Source: Rhodospirillales bacterium (GTDB taxonomy: Bacteria; Pseudomonadota; Alphaproteobacteria; Acetobacterales; Acetobacteraceae). From it: a stretch of 5,819 nucleotides of DNA. The stretch covers positions 1-5,819 of the forward strand of contig JANXSA010000561.1 of assembly GCA_025352915.1 (NCBI GenBank), given 5' to 3'. This document shows positions 5,267 through 5,819 of this stretch, piece after piece. The notes beneath the pieces were generated by a model that was not told where the DNA came from, did not search any database, and worked only from the letters and a program-made list of their open reading frames with translations. The stretch's first letter is position 1, and the number at the start of each line of letters is the position of its first letter. A program made the position numbers and the translations under genes.

Positions 5267-5819
5267 TGCGCATCGCCTGCCTGCACACCGTCGACAGCAA
5301 TATCGCCGTCTTCGAGGCCGCCGCATCCGGCCTCCCCGGTGTCACCCTGACCCACCACGTCCGCGCCGACCTGCTGAAGCGCGCCGAGGCCGCTGGCCAG
5401 TTGACCGACGAAATCCGCGACGAAGCCGCCGAACTCCTGCGCGAACTCGCAAGCGGCGTCGATGCCGTCCTGTTCACCTGCTCCACCGTTGGCCCCGCCG
5501 CCGAACGCGCCGACCTGCTCGCCCCGGTCCCGGTCCTGCGCGTCGACGGCGCCCTGGCCTCCGCCGCCATCGCCCGCGCCGCTGCCGGAAAGGGCAGGGT
5601 GGATGTCCTCTGCGCCGTCCAGACCACCGTCGAGCCCACTCGCGCCCTGTTCGAGCGCGTCGCCGACGGCACCGAAGTCACCATCAAGATGCACATCGCC
5701 CCCGGCGCCTGGGACGCCTTTCGCGCCGGCGACATCCCGACCTACCACCGCCTGGTCGCCGAAGCCGCCGACAAGCTCTACGCCGGAGGCGCCGAAATCA
5801 TCGCCTTCGCCCAAGCCTC
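5266..5819 (+). CDS. Asp/Glu racemase-superfamily protein, 3' end missing
   Basis: An open frame runs from ATG 5266 through the window edge and gives 184 complete residues. It begins MRIACLHTVDSNIAVFEAAA, with a beta strand as in Asp/Glu/hydantoin racemase folds. The first catalytic-cysteine motif is LFTCSTVGPAA (69-79, Cys72). Next come PVPVLRVDGALASAAI (87-102) and LCAVQTTVEPTRALFERVA (115-133), the second-lobe start. Then follow APGAWDAFRAGD (145-156) and AAGG-like AGGAEIIAFAQAS at the edge. Family members are about 215-220 residues, so some 30 are lost. In true two-cysteine racemases a second Cys is expected where this protein has AQAS, so it may not be a standard racemase. It is probably cytoplasmic; the substrate is unknown. 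It starts inside the tatC stop codon, so it is likely co-expressed with tatC, although no Tat role is known for this family. Confidence 0.85.
   Translation, partial: MRIACLHTVDSNIAVFEAAASGLPGVTLTHHVRADLLKRAEAAGQLTDEIRDEAAELLRELASGVDAVLFTCSTVGPAAERADLLAPVPVLRVDGALASAAIARAAAGKGRVDVLCAVQTTVEPTRALFERVADGTEVTIKMHIAPGAWDAFRAGDIPTYHRLVAEAADKLYAGGAEIIAFAQA

Noticed and set aside
4445..5326. Minus-strand open frame of 293 codons opposite tatC
   Set aside because: TatC on the plus strand has all family signatures. The opposite frame is Gly/Glu/Asp/His-rich with no recognisable domain and is explained by scarce stop codons at high GC.

Overview
The window is a dense, all plus-strand, very GC-rich (about 70% by eye) stretch with a strong preference for C-ending codons. 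It looks like the chromosome of an alphaproteobacterium. The order nagZ - scpA - scpB - tatB - tatC is a well-known alphaproteobacterial housekeeping cluster, and the protein sequences fit that class. I cannot fix the family. Acetobacteraceae, Rhodospirillales or Sphingomonadales relatives are all possible.

Layout: 1-498 is the 3' end of a DMT/EamA-type membrane transporter. 540-1556 is nagZ, a family 3 beta-N-acetylhexosaminidase of peptidoglycan recycling. 1632-2321 is a small M50 site-2-type membrane metalloprotease. 2314-3120 and 3113-3700 are scpA and scpB, the kleisin and winged-helix partners of the SMC chromosome-condensation complex. A 116-bp gap (3701-3816) has a Shine-Dalgarno-like site and a 13-codon reading frame. 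3817-4296 is tatB. A 172-bp AT-rich gap carries a striking pair of inverted palindromic repeats (4304-4433). 4469-5266 is tatC. 5266 to the window end is a 3'-truncated member of the Asp/Glu racemase superfamily.

The genes probably form one or two transcription units. M50/scpA and scpA/scpB overlap by exactly 8 bp each, with near-identical junctions, and tatC overlaps the racemase-like gene by 1 bp. Translational coupling is therefore likely at those points. The two larger gaps, before tatB and before tatC, are where separate regulation or repeat insertion could act.

Most of the content is ordinary housekeeping, and I see no evidence for an undescribed multi-gene system. The points worth a second look are the repeat pair splitting tatB from tatC, the absence of tatA at its usual place between scpB and tatB, the M50 protease in front of scpA, and the racemase-family protein whose second catalytic cysteine appears to be replaced.
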